Both the position numbers and the translations under genes were made by a program. This document shows positions 25,789 to 34,389 of a stretch of 47,947 bases of DNA, one piece after another (within the stretch, counting starts at the first letter, position 1; every line of letters begins with the position of its first letter). The stretch is from CAZTZY01 sp964617765 (GTDB taxonomy: Bacteria; Pseudomonadota; Gammaproteobacteria; Pseudomonadales; DT-91), in the NCBI GenBank assembly GCA_964617765.1, contig CAZTZY010000010.1, forward strand, positions 1 to 47,947. The letters are read 5' to 3'. The notes beneath the pieces were generated by a model that worked only from the letters and a program-made list of their open reading frames with translations, was not told where the DNA came from and did no database searches.

Positions 25789-28700
25789 ATTTTTTACAAC
25801 GCATCATTCACAATAGCCGCACAACCCTCAGTTTATTGGTGCTGGTTGTAATTGTTGGTATTTATTCGTATCGGCACATGCCTGTTGAATCCACGCCAAG
25901 TATCAATACTTCCTATATTTCCATTTTGGTTATGTTAGATGGCGTTTCACCACAAGATGGCATTCGTTTATTAATCAAGCCTAGCGAAGTTGAACTGAGG
26001 AACATTTCCGGTGTTAAGGAAATGACAGCTCGTGCACTCGAAAATTACGTCAATATTGTACTGGAGTTCGAAGGTGATACCAATGTTGATGCAGCGTTAA
26101 GTGATGTGCGTGCAGCAATGACCAGGGCGCGATCAGAATTTCCTGATTCTGCCAAAGAACCGGTCATCAAGGAACTCACATCCGATCAATTCCCGGTGAT
26201 TGCCATAGGTCTTGTGGCAGAAGGAGTAAAAGAGCGCGTTTTATATAATCACGCGCAGATCTTGCGCAGAAAGATACAAACTTTGCCTGATGTGTTGACG
26301 GTGAACATCGTTGGTGCGCGTGAGGAAGTTCTCGAAGTTATCGTCGATAGCAGTGAATTGCAAAGCTACAATGTCAACAGCTCGGAACTGATGCGTGCAG
26401 TGAGCATGAATAATATGTTAGTTCCTGCAGGGGATATCGATACAGGCAAAGGGCGCTTCTCTGTAAAACTGCCTGGCTTGATTGAAAACTATCAGGATTT
26501 GTATAATTTACCTTTGAAATCGACCAGTGAAGGTGTAGTAAAACTGGGTGATGTCGCGGAGATTCGCCGCACTTTTAAAGATGCCGAAACACTGACCCTT
26601 GTTAATGGCAAACAGGCTATGTCGATAGAAGTCAGCAAGCGTGGTGGCAGTAACATGATTAATGTTGCCAATAGTGTTAAAGCATTATTGACAGAAGAAA
26701 GCAAAAACCTGCCCGCCGGTATTCGCCTGATGACGGTATTTGATTCATCACCATTTGCCTTGCAAATGGTAGAGGAACTGGAAGGTAATATACTTGCAGC
26801 TCTGGTATTGGTGTTAGTGGTAGTCGTTGCTGCGCTGGGATTACGTTCTTCGATACTCGTGAGTATGGGTGTGCCTGTTGCTACATTAGGGGGTATTACC
26901 GTTTTATATTTGCTAGGTTACTCCTTCAATTTCATGGTGTTGTTCGGCTTGTTGCTGGCGCTGGGTATGATAGTGGATGGAGCCATAGTGATTGCGGAAT
27001 ATGCTGATTGTAAAATGGCTGATGGATTATCGCCCAAAGATGCTTATATTGCCGCTTCTTTACGTATGTTCGCACCTGCTACGGCGTCCATGTTAACTAC
27101 ACTGGCAGCATTTTTGCCGTTGATGTTTTGGCCCGGTATTGATGGCCAATTCATGCGTATATTGCCCATTACCGTTTTCGCGGTTTTATTTTGTTCCTTG
27201 ATATTTGCGTTAGTCATTCTGCCGGTTCTCGGTGCATTGTTCGGCAAGGCGCATCTGGATGAAGAGGCGATAAAAAAAATACAGTTGCTGGAACATGGCG
27301 ATCCACGTGAACTGCAAGGTATCACCGGCGCTTATGCGCGCTTGATTGAGCGCGTATTGTTAAAACCGGTAAGGTCTCTGGTGATCATGTTAAGTATGCT
27401 GATTGGCATATTTGTTCTTTACGGTTCTTACAATTTTGGTACCCAGTATTTTACCGAAAGCGAAGGTGTTCACGGAGAAGTGAATATCAGCACACGCGGT
27501 AATTTATCGTCACAAGAATCTGCCAACCTGGTGATGGAAGTCGAAAGTATTATCCGTTCAACACCGCATGTGTATTCGGTCTACACCACTGCTTATCCGG
27601 TAGGTACGGCACAAGGTCGGCGCAATGCCTCGGAAGATGAGATAGGCCATATACTGGTGGAACTCGTGCCTTCCAGTGAACGCGCAGCAACTAGTAAAGA
27701 AGTGTTCTGGAATATACGTGAACGCACCAAGCATCTGCCGGGCATTACCATTTTTGCAGACAGCCTGAAAGGTGGTCCACCCATTTCCAGTGATGTGCAG
27801 ATTGAATTCCAGTCTGATAACCAGGAGGTTTTGCAGGCAGAAGCCGTGCGTGTCCGCGAATATTTGACAGATCATGTCAGCGGTTTGGTGGATATCAAGG
27901 ATACCTTGCCCTTGCCCGGGATCGAATGGGAATTACAGGTTGATCGTGCCCAGGCAGCGCTCTATGGTGCCAGTGTTGCCGATGCCGGTTTAGCAGTACA
28001 GTTAGTTACCAATGGGGTATTGATTGGTAAATATCGCCCCGATGATGCAGAGGAAGAGGTGGATATCCGCATTCGTTATCCTTTGGATCAGCGTAATATC
28101 AAGGCTCTGGATGTGCTTACCGTTAATACCCCTAAAGGTGCGGTGCCTATCAGTAACTTTGTTAAGCGTGTTGCCATGCCCAATGTGAATAAATTGCAGC
28201 GCATGAATGGGCGGGGTGTTGCTTCCGTGTTTGCCAATGCGGAATTGGGTGTATTGCCCAATGAAAAAATTGCCGAAATACAAAAATGGCTCGATACAGA
28301 TGCCAATATTGATCCACGGGTGACGTATAAATTCCGTGGAGCCAGCGAGAACCAGGAAGAGACAGTACAATTTTTAGGTATAGCCTTCCTCTTGGCAATG
28401 ATGCTGATGATGGCATTGATGGTGGCGCAATTTAACAGCTTTTACCAAACCTTCCTTGTGCTTTCCTCGGTGGTAATGTCTACGGCTGGTGTATTGCTAG
28501 GGCATATGATATTCCAGCAACCTTTCAGTATCGTGTTGGGTGGTGTTGGTATTGTAGCCCTTGCGGGTGTTATTGTTCACAACAATATAATTCTGTTAGA
28601 TACCTACAATCATTTACGCCGTACACAACCTGAATTGACCTTGATTGAATTGGCTGTGCGCACAGGTGCCCAGCGATTACGTCCGGTATTCCTCACGGTT

Positions 28701-28931
28701 ATCACGGCAGGTTTAGGACTGGTGCCATTAGCTCTCGGCGTCAGCGTCGATTTGCTGGGTCGTGACATTACGATGCGAGGCCAGGTTGCAGGTTACTGGA
28801 AGCCCCTCGCGGCGAGCCTGGTGTATGGGTTGAGTTTTGCCACCATACTCACCTTGATATTAACACCCATGTTAATGGTTATTCCTGAGCGCATCAGGCT
28901 TTGGAAAGAAGAGAGAAAAACCTCCAGGTAA
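25785..28931 (+). CDS. RND-family efflux pump (inner-membrane transporter)
   Basis: The 1048-residue protein has the RND layout: an N-terminal helix, a large periplasmic loop, transmembrane helices 2-6, a second loop, and helices 8-12. The proton-relay helix 4 reads GMIVDGAIVIAEY with Asp398 followed by Gly399, whereas AcrB-type pumps have two adjacent Asp; Gly in the second position is known from metal-pumping and other RND branches. The closing GRDITMRGQVAGYWKPLAASLVYGL segment is typical of a proteobacterial HAE1-like subgroup. Substrate cannot be inferred. It is translationally coupled to the adaptor gene. Confidence 0.93.
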   Translation: MNFLQRIIHNSRTTLSLLVLVVIVGIYSYRHMPVESTPSINTSYISILVMLDGVSPQDGIRLLIKPSEVELRNISGVKEMTARALENYVNIVLEFEGDTNVDAALSDVRAAMTRARSEFPDSAKEPVIKELTSDQFPVIAIGLVAEGVKERVLYNHAQILRRKIQTLPDVLTVNIVGAREEVLEVIVDSSELQSYNVNSSELMRAVSMNNMLVPAGDIDTGKGRFSVKLPGLIENYQDLYNLPLKSTSEGVVKLGDVAEIRRTFKDAETLTLVNGKQAMSIEVSKRGGSNMINVANSVKALLTEESKNLPAGIRLMTVFDSSPFALQMVEELEGNILAALVLVLVVVVAALGLRSSILVSMGVPVATLGGITVLYLLGYSFNFMVLFGLLLALGMIVDGAIVIAEYADCKMADGLSPKDAYIAASLRMFAPATASMLTTLAAFLPLMFWPGIDGQFMRILPITVFAVLFCSLIFALVILPVLGALFGKAHLDEEAIKKIQLLEHGDPRELQGITGAYARLIERVLLKPVRSLVIMLSMLIGIFVLYGSYNFGTQYFTESEGVHGEVNISTRGNLSSQESANLVMEVESIIRSTPHVYSVYTTAYPVGTAQGRRNASEDEIGHILVELVPSSERAATSKEVFWNIRERTKHLPGITIFADSLKGGPPISSDVQIEFQSDNQEVLQAEAVRVREYLTDHVSGLVDIKDTLPLPGIEWELQVDRAQAALYGASVADAGLAVQLVTNGVLIGKYRPDDAEEEVDIRIRYPLDQRNIKALDVLTVNTPKGAVPISNFVKRVAMPNVNKLQRMNGRGVASVFANAELGVLPNEKIAEIQKWLDTDANIDPRVTYKFRGASENQEETVQFLGIAFLLAMMLMMALMVAQFNSFYQTFLVLSSVVMSTAGVLLGHMIFQQPFSIVLGGVGIVALAGVIVHNNIILLDTYNHLRRTQPELTLIELAVRTGAQRLRPVFLTVITAGLGLVPLALGVSVDLLGRDITMRGQVAGYWKPLAASLVYGLSFATILTLILTPMLMVIPERIRLWKEERKTSR

Positions 28932-29026
28932 ATGCGAGCGAGTTACTCATGCTTCATCTGTCATGTACGATGCTATTATGAAACCTTGTAGGATCGAACC
29001 TGGTGAGGTTTTTTATCTAATGCCGT

Positions 29027-29521
29027 CATCGCAAAAATTAAAAAGCCAGCGCTAGGAAGGTGAATTTTTTGCCGTTGGGACTGACTCGGTACATCCTGTG
29101 TCTCGCACTGCGGGCGCCTACGGTGTCCCAATTTTCTTCCGGCAAATTGGTTGAACCGCGAGTGTTTTCTTCCAATCCCACATCGCAAAAATAAAAAAGC
29201 CAGCGCTAGGCTGGTGAATTGTTTGCAGTCGGGAGTGACTAGGTACATCCTGTACCTCGCCCTGCGGCGCCCTCGGCGTTCCAATTTGCTTCCGACAAAT
29301 TGGTCGAACCGCGAGTGTTCTCTTCCAATCCCACATCGCAAAAATAAAAAAGCCAGCGCTAGGCGGGTGAATTGTTTGCGGTCGGGAGTGACTCGGTACA
29401 TCCTGTACCTCGCCCTGCGGGCGCCTACGGCGTCCCAATTTGCTTCCGGCAAATTGATCGAACCGCGAGTGTTCTCCTCCAATCCCACATCGCAAAAATA
29501 AAAAAGCCAGCGCTAGGCTGG
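29027..29521. repeat. Tandem ~154-bp repeat array beside tRNA-Ser
   Basis: Units begin with CATCGCAAAAA at 29027, 29181, 29334 and 29488, giving periods of 154, 153 and 154 bp: three full copies and a partial fourth that ends in the terminator of tRNA-Ser. Units 2 and 3 are more alike than unit 1. Each unit carries inverted repeats: GGTACA-TCC-TGTACC (units 2 and 3; broken in unit 1), and CAATTTGC-TTCCG-GCAAATTG in unit 3 with variants in the others. Each also carries a decayed copy of the GCCAGC/GCTGGC terminator stem and a GGTTCGA T-loop-like heptamer on the minus strand. The arrangement resembles the rtT repeats after E. coli tyrT. Long open frames through the array are probably by-products. 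Confidence 0.85.
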
Positions 29522-29525
29522 CTTT
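29493..29525 (-). terminator. Terminator of tRNA-Ser
   Basis: On the minus strand the stem AAAGCCAGC/GCTGGCTTT with a 5-nt loop is followed by TTTATTTTT. It begins about 10 nt after the tRNA 3' end and is the intact version of the decayed stems in the repeat array. Confidence 0.85.
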
Positions 29526-29534
29526 ATTTATTTT

Positions 29535-29622
29535 TGGCGGTGAGAGAGGGAGTCGAACCCTCGATACGTTTCCGTATACACACTTTCCAGGCGTGCTCAT
29601 TCGGCCACTCTGACACCTCACC
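29535..29622 (-). tRNA. tRNA-Ser(GGA)
   Basis: The minus-strand sequence folds as an 88-nt class II tRNA with encoded CCA. The acceptor arm is GGTGAGG paired to CTCACC with discriminator G. The anticodon loop CTGGAAA gives anticodon GGA, a long variable arm is present, and the T-loop is TTCGACT. It reads UCC and UCU codons. A tandem repeat array follows its 3' end. Confidence 0.95.
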
Positions 29623-29784
29623 GTGCAGGTCGCGTAATCTATAGTAGTTTGCCATTATTGGCAAGTTTAACAGTCGTTTGGGGTAATAATGGAATGCTAA
29701 TATTTCTGGGATTTCAGTCACTTGAAGTTGATCGTGGGTTTATGCAAAAGGTTATGAAGAGTTATGAGGCAAGGGAGAATAATA

Positions 29785-29807
29785 CCCGGATAGCACAGCT
29801 ATCCGGG
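29785..29807 (-). terminator. Probable terminator of acnB
   Basis: A perfect 10-bp stem CCCGGATAGC/GCTATCCGGG with a 3-nt loop lies just after the acnB stop. The downstream T-run on the minus strand is interrupted (TATTATTCT), so termination may be partial. Confidence 0.7.
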
Positions 29808-29815
29808 CAAGGTCG

Positions 29816-32431
29816 TTAAACCTGGACTTCCTGTATGTTTACAGCAGCAATGCGTTTGCCTTCTTCAGCACTCTTCTGGAATTCGGCGATTTGGTCGAAG
29901 TTCAGGTAGCGATAGATTTCTCCAGCCATTGCATCGAGTTTGTCGGCATATTCCAGATATTCTGCCGGAGTTGGCAAACGGCCCAGGATAGCACCGACAG
30001 CGGCAAGTTCTGCTGAAGTCAGGTACACATTCGCGCCATCGCCCAAACGGTTAGGGAAGTTACGGGTTGAGGTTGAAAGTACGGTGCTGTTCGACTTAAC
30101 GCGTGCCTGGTTACCCATACACAAAGAACAGCCAGGCATTTCTGTACGTGCGCCAACACGGCCAAAAATGTTGTAGTAGCCTTCTTCCCTCAACAGGTGT
30201 TCGTCCATTTTGGTGGGTGGTGAAATCCATAATGTGGTGCTTAGGCCGCCTTTGTGTTTTTCCAGCAATTTGCCTGCGGCACGGAAATGGCCGATGTTGG
30301 TCATGCAAGAGCCGATAAACACTTCGTCAACTTTGTCACCAGCCACTTCTGATAATAAACGGGCATCATCAGGATCGTTAGGGCAGCAAACAATGGGCTC
30401 CTTGATATCACCAAGATCAATTTCAATGACTGCGGCATATTCGGCATCAGCATCGGCTTTCATCAGTGAAGGATTGGCCAGCCATTCTTCCATTTTTTGT
30501 ACACGACGGTTCAGGGTACGGGCATCGCCGTAACCATCAGCAATCATGGAACGTAACAGCGTAACGTTCGAACGCAGGTATTCCGACAATGAATCGATAT
30601 CCAGCGCAATGGTACAGCCAGCAGCTGAACGTTCGGCAGAAGCATCGGATAATTCAAAGGCTTGTTCGATGGTCAGTTTTTTCAGGCCTTCAATTTCCAG
30701 AATGCGACCCGAGAAAATGTTCTTTTTGCCTTTTTTATCAACCGTCAACAAACCTTCCTTGATGGCGTAATAAGGAATCGCATGCACCAGGTCACGCAAG
30801 GTGATGCCAGGTTGCATATTGCCTTTAAAACGCACCAATACCGATTCCGGCATATCCAGCGGCATAACGCCAGTGGCCGCAGCAAAAGCAACCAGCCCAG
30901 AACCAGCAGGAAAGGAAATGCCCATCGGGAAGCGGGTGTGTGAATCGCCACCAGTACCAACCGTATCGGGTAACAACATCCGGTTAAGCCATGAGTGGAT
31001 AATGCCATCACCAGGACGCAAGGAAACACCGCCGCGGGTCATAATGAAATCAGGCAGGGTATGCTGCGTTTCGATATCCACAGGTTTTGGATACGCTGCG
31101 GTATGGCAAAAGCTTTGCATGGTCAAATCCGCAGAGAAGCCCAGGCAAGCCAGGTCTTTCAATTCATCGCGAGTCATCGGGCCAGTGGTATCTTGCGAAC
31201 CCACAGTGGTCATTTTCGGTTCGCAATAGGTGTCAGGACGAATACCTTTTACTCCACAGGCCTTGCCAACCATTTTCTGAGCGAGTGTATAACCTTTACC
31301 GGTATCTTTTGGCGTTACAGGCATACGGAACAGGGTAGAAGCAGGTAATCCCAGGGATTCACGCGCCTTGCCGGTTAAACCGCGACCGATAATCAGGTTG
31401 ATACGTCCACCCGCTTGCACTTCATCCAGTAAAACATCCGATTTCAGCGCAAATTCAGATAATACTTTGCCATCGGCAGAAAGGATTTTGCCTTCATAGG
31501 GACGAATTTCGATCACATCACCCATGTTCAGGTTATCCACTGGTGCTTCAAATACCAGAGCTCCAGCATCTTCCATGGTGTTGTAAAAGATAGGTGCGAC
31601 TTTACCACCGATACAAATACCGCCACCTTTTTTGTTGGGTACACCGGGCATATCTTCGCCGAAGAACCATAACACCGAGTTAGTGGCCGATTTACGTGAT
31701 GAACCTGTACCTACCACATCACCGACAAACGCAACAGGTAAGCCTTGCGCCTGAACCTTTTTAACCTGTTTCATTGGGCCAGTAACGCCATGTTCATCAG
31801 GGGTCAAACCATCGCGGGTCATTTTGTATGCGGCCAGAGCATGCAATGGGATATCAGGACGACTCCAGGCATCAGGGGCAGGGGAAAGATCATCGGTATT
31901 GGTTTCGCCAGTGACTTTAAATACAGCCACTTTAATGCTTTCAGACACTTTGGGGCGGCTAGTGAACCATTCGGCATCAGCCCAGCTTTGCAAAACCGCT
32001 TTCGCTTGTGCATTACCTTTTTTGGCTTTTTCTTCGACATCATGAAACATGTCAAACATCAATAAAGTGTGTTTGAGTTCAGTTGCCGCTTGAGTACTGA
32101 TACTGGCCTCGTCGAGTGCATTGACGAGAGTTTCAATGTTGTAACCGCCGTGCATATTGCCCAGCAATTTTATGGCATGGATTTTATCAATCAGGGGAGA
32201 ACGGGTTTCGCCTTTAACAATGGCGGATAAAAATGCGGCTTTGACATAAGCTGCTTCATCAACTCCCGGTGGAACGCGGTGGGTGATTAAATCCACTAAA
32301 GCGTTTTCTTCACCTTTTGGCGGATTTTTTAATAACTCAACTAAACCGGCAACTTGCTCAGCGGATAGGGGTTTTGGCGGTATGTCCAGTTTTGCACGTT
32401 CTGCAACATGCGCGCGATAAGCTTCTAACAC
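29816..32431 (-). CDS. acnB: Aconitate hydratase B
   Basis: AcnB is the main TCA-cycle aconitase of gammaproteobacteria and also converts 2-methylisocitrate precursors. The GTG start at 32431 has GAGGAG 6 nt upstream and gives 871 residues beginning with the family LEAYRAHVAERAKL; a 12-residue upstream extension is rejected. The HEAT-like N-terminal domain with VELLKNPPKGEEN leads to the swivel domain (TGETNTDDLSPAPDAWSRPD) and the catalytic domains. The 4Fe-4S ligands are in GSCMTNIGHF and GCSLCMGNQAR. Codon use appears more GC-rich than its neighbours, as expected for a highly expressed gene. Confidence 0.97.
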   Translation of the reverse strand: MLEAYRAHVAERAKLDIPPKPLSAEQVAGLVELLKNPPKGEENALVDLITHRVPPGVDEAAYVKAAFLSAIVKGETRSPLIDKIHAIKLLGNMHGGYNIETLVNALDEASISTQAATELKHTLLMFDMFHDVEEKAKKGNAQAKAVLQSWADAEWFTSRPKVSESIKVAVFKVTGETNTDDLSPAPDAWSRPDIPLHALAAYKMTRDGLTPDEHGVTGPMKQVKKVQAQGLPVAFVGDVVGTGSSRKSATNSVLWFFGEDMPGVPNKKGGGICIGGKVAPIFYNTMEDAGALVFEAPVDNLNMGDVIEIRPYEGKILSADGKVLSEFALKSDVLLDEVQAGGRINLIIGRGLTGKARESLGLPASTLFRMPVTPKDTGKGYTLAQKMVGKACGVKGIRPDTYCEPKMTTVGSQDTTGPMTRDELKDLACLGFSADLTMQSFCHTAAYPKPVDIETQHTLPDFIMTRGGVSLRPGDGIIHSWLNRMLLPDTVGTGGDSHTRFPMGISFPAGSGLVAFAAATGVMPLDMPESVLVRFKGNMQPGITLRDLVHAIPYYAIKEGLLTVDKKGKKNIFSGRILEIEGLKKLTIEQAFELSDASAERSAAGCTIALDIDSLSEYLRSNVTLLRSMIADGYGDARTLNRRVQKMEEWLANPSLMKADADAEYAAVIEIDLGDIKEPIVCCPNDPDDARLLSEVAGDKVDEVFIGSCMTNIGHFRAAGKLLEKHKGGLSTTLWISPPTKMDEHLLREEGYYNIFGRVGARTEMPGCSLCMGNQARVKSNSTVLSTSTRNFPNRLGDGANVYLTSAELAAVGAILGRLPTPAEYLEYADKLDAMAGEIYRYLNFDQIAEFQKSAEEGKRIAAVNIQEVQV

Positions 32432-32615
32432 GGTGTTCTCCTCAAAAAGGGTTATGGTTACCCGCATACGGGATCGCCGCAGTCGGGGATGTCAGTGCAC
32501 ACACTGACGTTTTGTCGAAACTCATTATACGCATTCTGGCTGATTTATTAAGGGCATTTTTTACCTGATCTGGACAAGCTTGCAATGCACCAAAGAGGCA
32601 CTTTATGATGCCGCG

Positions 32616-33065
32616 ATGAATCTAGTGCATATCAAAACTCCCTGTGTAGGAATTTGCTCAACCGGCATTGGCGATGATGTATGTCGTGGTTGCAAGCGTT
32701 ATGCACATGAAGTAATTGACTGGAATGGATACACTTATAGTCAAAAGGCACATATAGAAGTGCGACTGGTGACGTTGCTTACACAAATAATTCAAAACAA
32801 GTTTATCATCACCGATGAAGAAAGGTTGAAATGGCAAATCCAGAATCAGCCTGTTACGGTATCAAAACATAGAAACCTGTATTGTCAGGCTTACGAACTG
32901 CTGAAGGCTGGCGCTAGCCAGATAAAAAATCTCGACAATTTTGGCTTGCAGTTAATGCCGGAATTTGAAAATTTTTCAATAAAAATGATATGCGATGATG
33001 TTGATCATGAGTTTTACACATTATCCGTAGCGCATTACCAAAGATATTTCCATAACTTTGCTTAA
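32616..33065 (+). CDS. DUF1289 (Cys-rich) protein
   Basis: With the start at 32616 (MNLVHIKTPC) this is a 149-residue protein. The N-terminal 35 residues form a DUF1289 domain: TPCVGICSTGIGDDVCRGCKR, followed by WNGY, with four Cys in a CxxxC...CxxC arrangement suited to zinc or an iron-sulfur cluster. The remaining two-thirds is predicted helical with no recognised domain. DUF1289 proteins are usually about 60-90 residues, so the C-terminal extension is unusual, though similar long forms may exist. No function is established. It is divergent from acnB and lies just upstream of the duplicated DoxX-like gene. Confidence 0.8.
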   Translation: MNLVHIKTPCVGICSTGIGDDVCRGCKRYAHEVIDWNGYTYSQKAHIEVRLVTLLTQIIQNKFIITDEERLKWQIQNQPVTVSKHRNLYCQAYELLKAGASQIKNLDNFGLQLMPEFENFSIKMICDDVDHEFYTLSVAHYQRYFHNFA

Positions 33066-33091
33066 ATGCAGTTTGTAGTCTTTAATTAATT

Positions 33092-33859
33092 AAATTCTCT
33101 CGAAGAAAGGATGTTGTTGTGCCCAGAATTTCAGTTTACTTCGTTTCTCTATTTTTCTTGCTTGGCAGCATTGGACATTTTGTGTTTGTTGATTTTTTGG
33201 TGATGTCGATGCCAACATATTTGCCTTTGCATCGTGAACTGGTTTATCTCACAGGAGTCTTTGAATTATTAGGTGCCATTGGCATTTTGATTCCGTACAC
33301 TCGCGTTTATTCCGCTTATAGCCTTATTGCCTTATGTGTAGCGGTTTTCCCGGCTAATATCCACATGGCAATCAATGCCCATTTATATTCAGAAATTCCT
33401 GCTGCGTTTCTTTATTTGCGATTACCTTTGCAGGCTGTATTGATTGGTTATATATGGTGGGCAGTTTCCCCTGTAAAATTCTCTCGAAGAAAGGATGTTG
33501 TTGTGCCCAGAATTTCAGTTTACTTCGTTTCTCTATTTTTCTTGCTTGGCAGCATTGGACATTTTGTGTTTGTTGATTTTTTGGTGATGTCGATGCCAAC
33601 ATATTTGCCTTTGCATCGTGAACTGGTTTATCTCACAGGAGTCTTTGAATTATTAGGTGCCATTGGCATTTTGATTCCGTACACTCGCGTTTATTCCGCT
33701 TATAGCCTTATTGCCTTATGTGTAGCGGTTTTCCCGGCTAATATCCACATGGCAATCAATGCCCATTTATATTCAGAAATTCCTGCTGCGTTTCTTTATT
33801 TGCGATTACCTTTGCAGGCTGTATTGATTGGTTATATATGGTGGGCAGTTTCCCCTGTA
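33092..33859 (+). repeat. Exact 384-bp tandem duplication
   Basis: Bases 33092-33475 are repeated without a single difference at 33476-33859, and AAA microhomology lies at the junction. The unit is 128 codons long, so the reading frame is kept. It includes the leader, the AAGAAAGG ribosome-binding site and the GTG start of the gene. Perfect identity indicates a very recent event, or an assembly or culture artefact. Confidence 0.97.
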
Positions 33860-34369
33860 AAGAAAAATCCGGTAGTTACCGAGCAAGTACAATTACAAGT
33901 TCATTCAGATTCAAAACTGGAATCAGTTTGTAAGGAATTTATTGGTAACTTGAATAATCTGTTGAAATGGAAATGGGATGACCGGTTTCAAACGGCATTA
34001 GCCGAATTTGGAATCGATAATGAAGAAAATGTACACGGCATTCTGGAAAAGTATTTTAAAAATATCTGGGATAGCTCCAACATTGGTAGTGCTCCCGATA
34101 ATATACGTGCGGTCATTAATGAAATGGGTGGCTTAAAGGCCGGGCAGTTGTTATTTACGTCGGAAGCCATTGAAGATACCTTTATTTATTGTGTGTTATG
34201 GCCATGGGGTAATCAAAAAACCATTTCCATTCGTATTTCGCCATCGTTTCAATTTGCTAATGAAGAAGAGAAAATGAAACAGGTACAGGAAGTGAAAAGC
34301 TGGTTTGGTATCAAACCCGAGGGCTCCGGTTGGATTAAAATAAACGATGATGCATTGGCAGCAGGTTAA
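33119..34369 (+). CDS. DoxX-like membrane protein with duplicated membrane domain and cytoplasmic tail
   Basis: The 416-residue product has two identical 128-residue blocks and a C-terminal domain of about 160 residues. Each block has four hydrophobic helices (about 4-25, 38-58, 62-80 and 95-115), with GHFVFVDF, VYLTGVFELLGAIGILIPYT and FPANIHMAINAH, a DoxX/DUF417-like pattern. Residues 118-128 (FSRRKDVVV region) are the former leader and ribosome-binding site, now translated as linker. The second GTG at 33503 keeps its own ribosome-binding site and could give the ancestral 288-residue protein with four helices. The tail (VTEQVQLQV to the end) is soluble, acidic and unrecognised. It is followed 20 nt later by a gene with its own internal repeat. 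Confidence 0.8.
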   Translation: MPRISVYFVSLFFLLGSIGHFVFVDFLVMSMPTYLPLHRELVYLTGVFELLGAIGILIPYTRVYSAYSLIALCVAVFPANIHMAINAHLYSEIPAAFLYLRLPLQAVLIGYIWWAVSPVKFSRRKDVVVPRISVYFVSLFFLLGSIGHFVFVDFLVMSMPTYLPLHRELVYLTGVFELLGAIGILIPYTRVYSAYSLIALCVAVFPANIHMAINAHLYSEIPAAFLYLRLPLQAVLIGYIWWAVSPVKKNPVVTEQVQLQVHSDSKLESVCKEFIGNLNNLLKWKWDDRFQTALAEFGIDNEENVHGILEKYFKNIWDSSNIGSAPDNIRAVINEMGGLKAGQLLFTSEAIEDTFIYCVLWPWGNQKTISIRISPSFQFANEEEKMKQVQEVKSWFGIKPEGSGWIKINDDALAAG

Positions 34370-34389
34370 TAAAACGGAGTTTAAACCCT

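Noticed and set aside
29027..29521. Possible CRISPR array
   Set aside because: Units are ~154 bp, contiguous and similar over their whole length, without short repeats separated by unique spacers, and no cas genes are nearby.
28976..29621. Long minus-strand open frames (about 170 codons each) running through the tandem repeats
   Set aside because: They arise because the repeat unit has few stops; the ~154-bp period shifts frame between units, the frames overlap tRNA-Ser, and there is no ribosome-binding site. A Tpr-like peptide cannot be excluded, so it is raised only within the repeat finding.
33119..34369. Reading the duplicated DoxX-like gene as two separate genes
   Set aside because: There is no stop codon between the copies; the frame is continuous across the junction, although internal initiation at 33503 remains possible.
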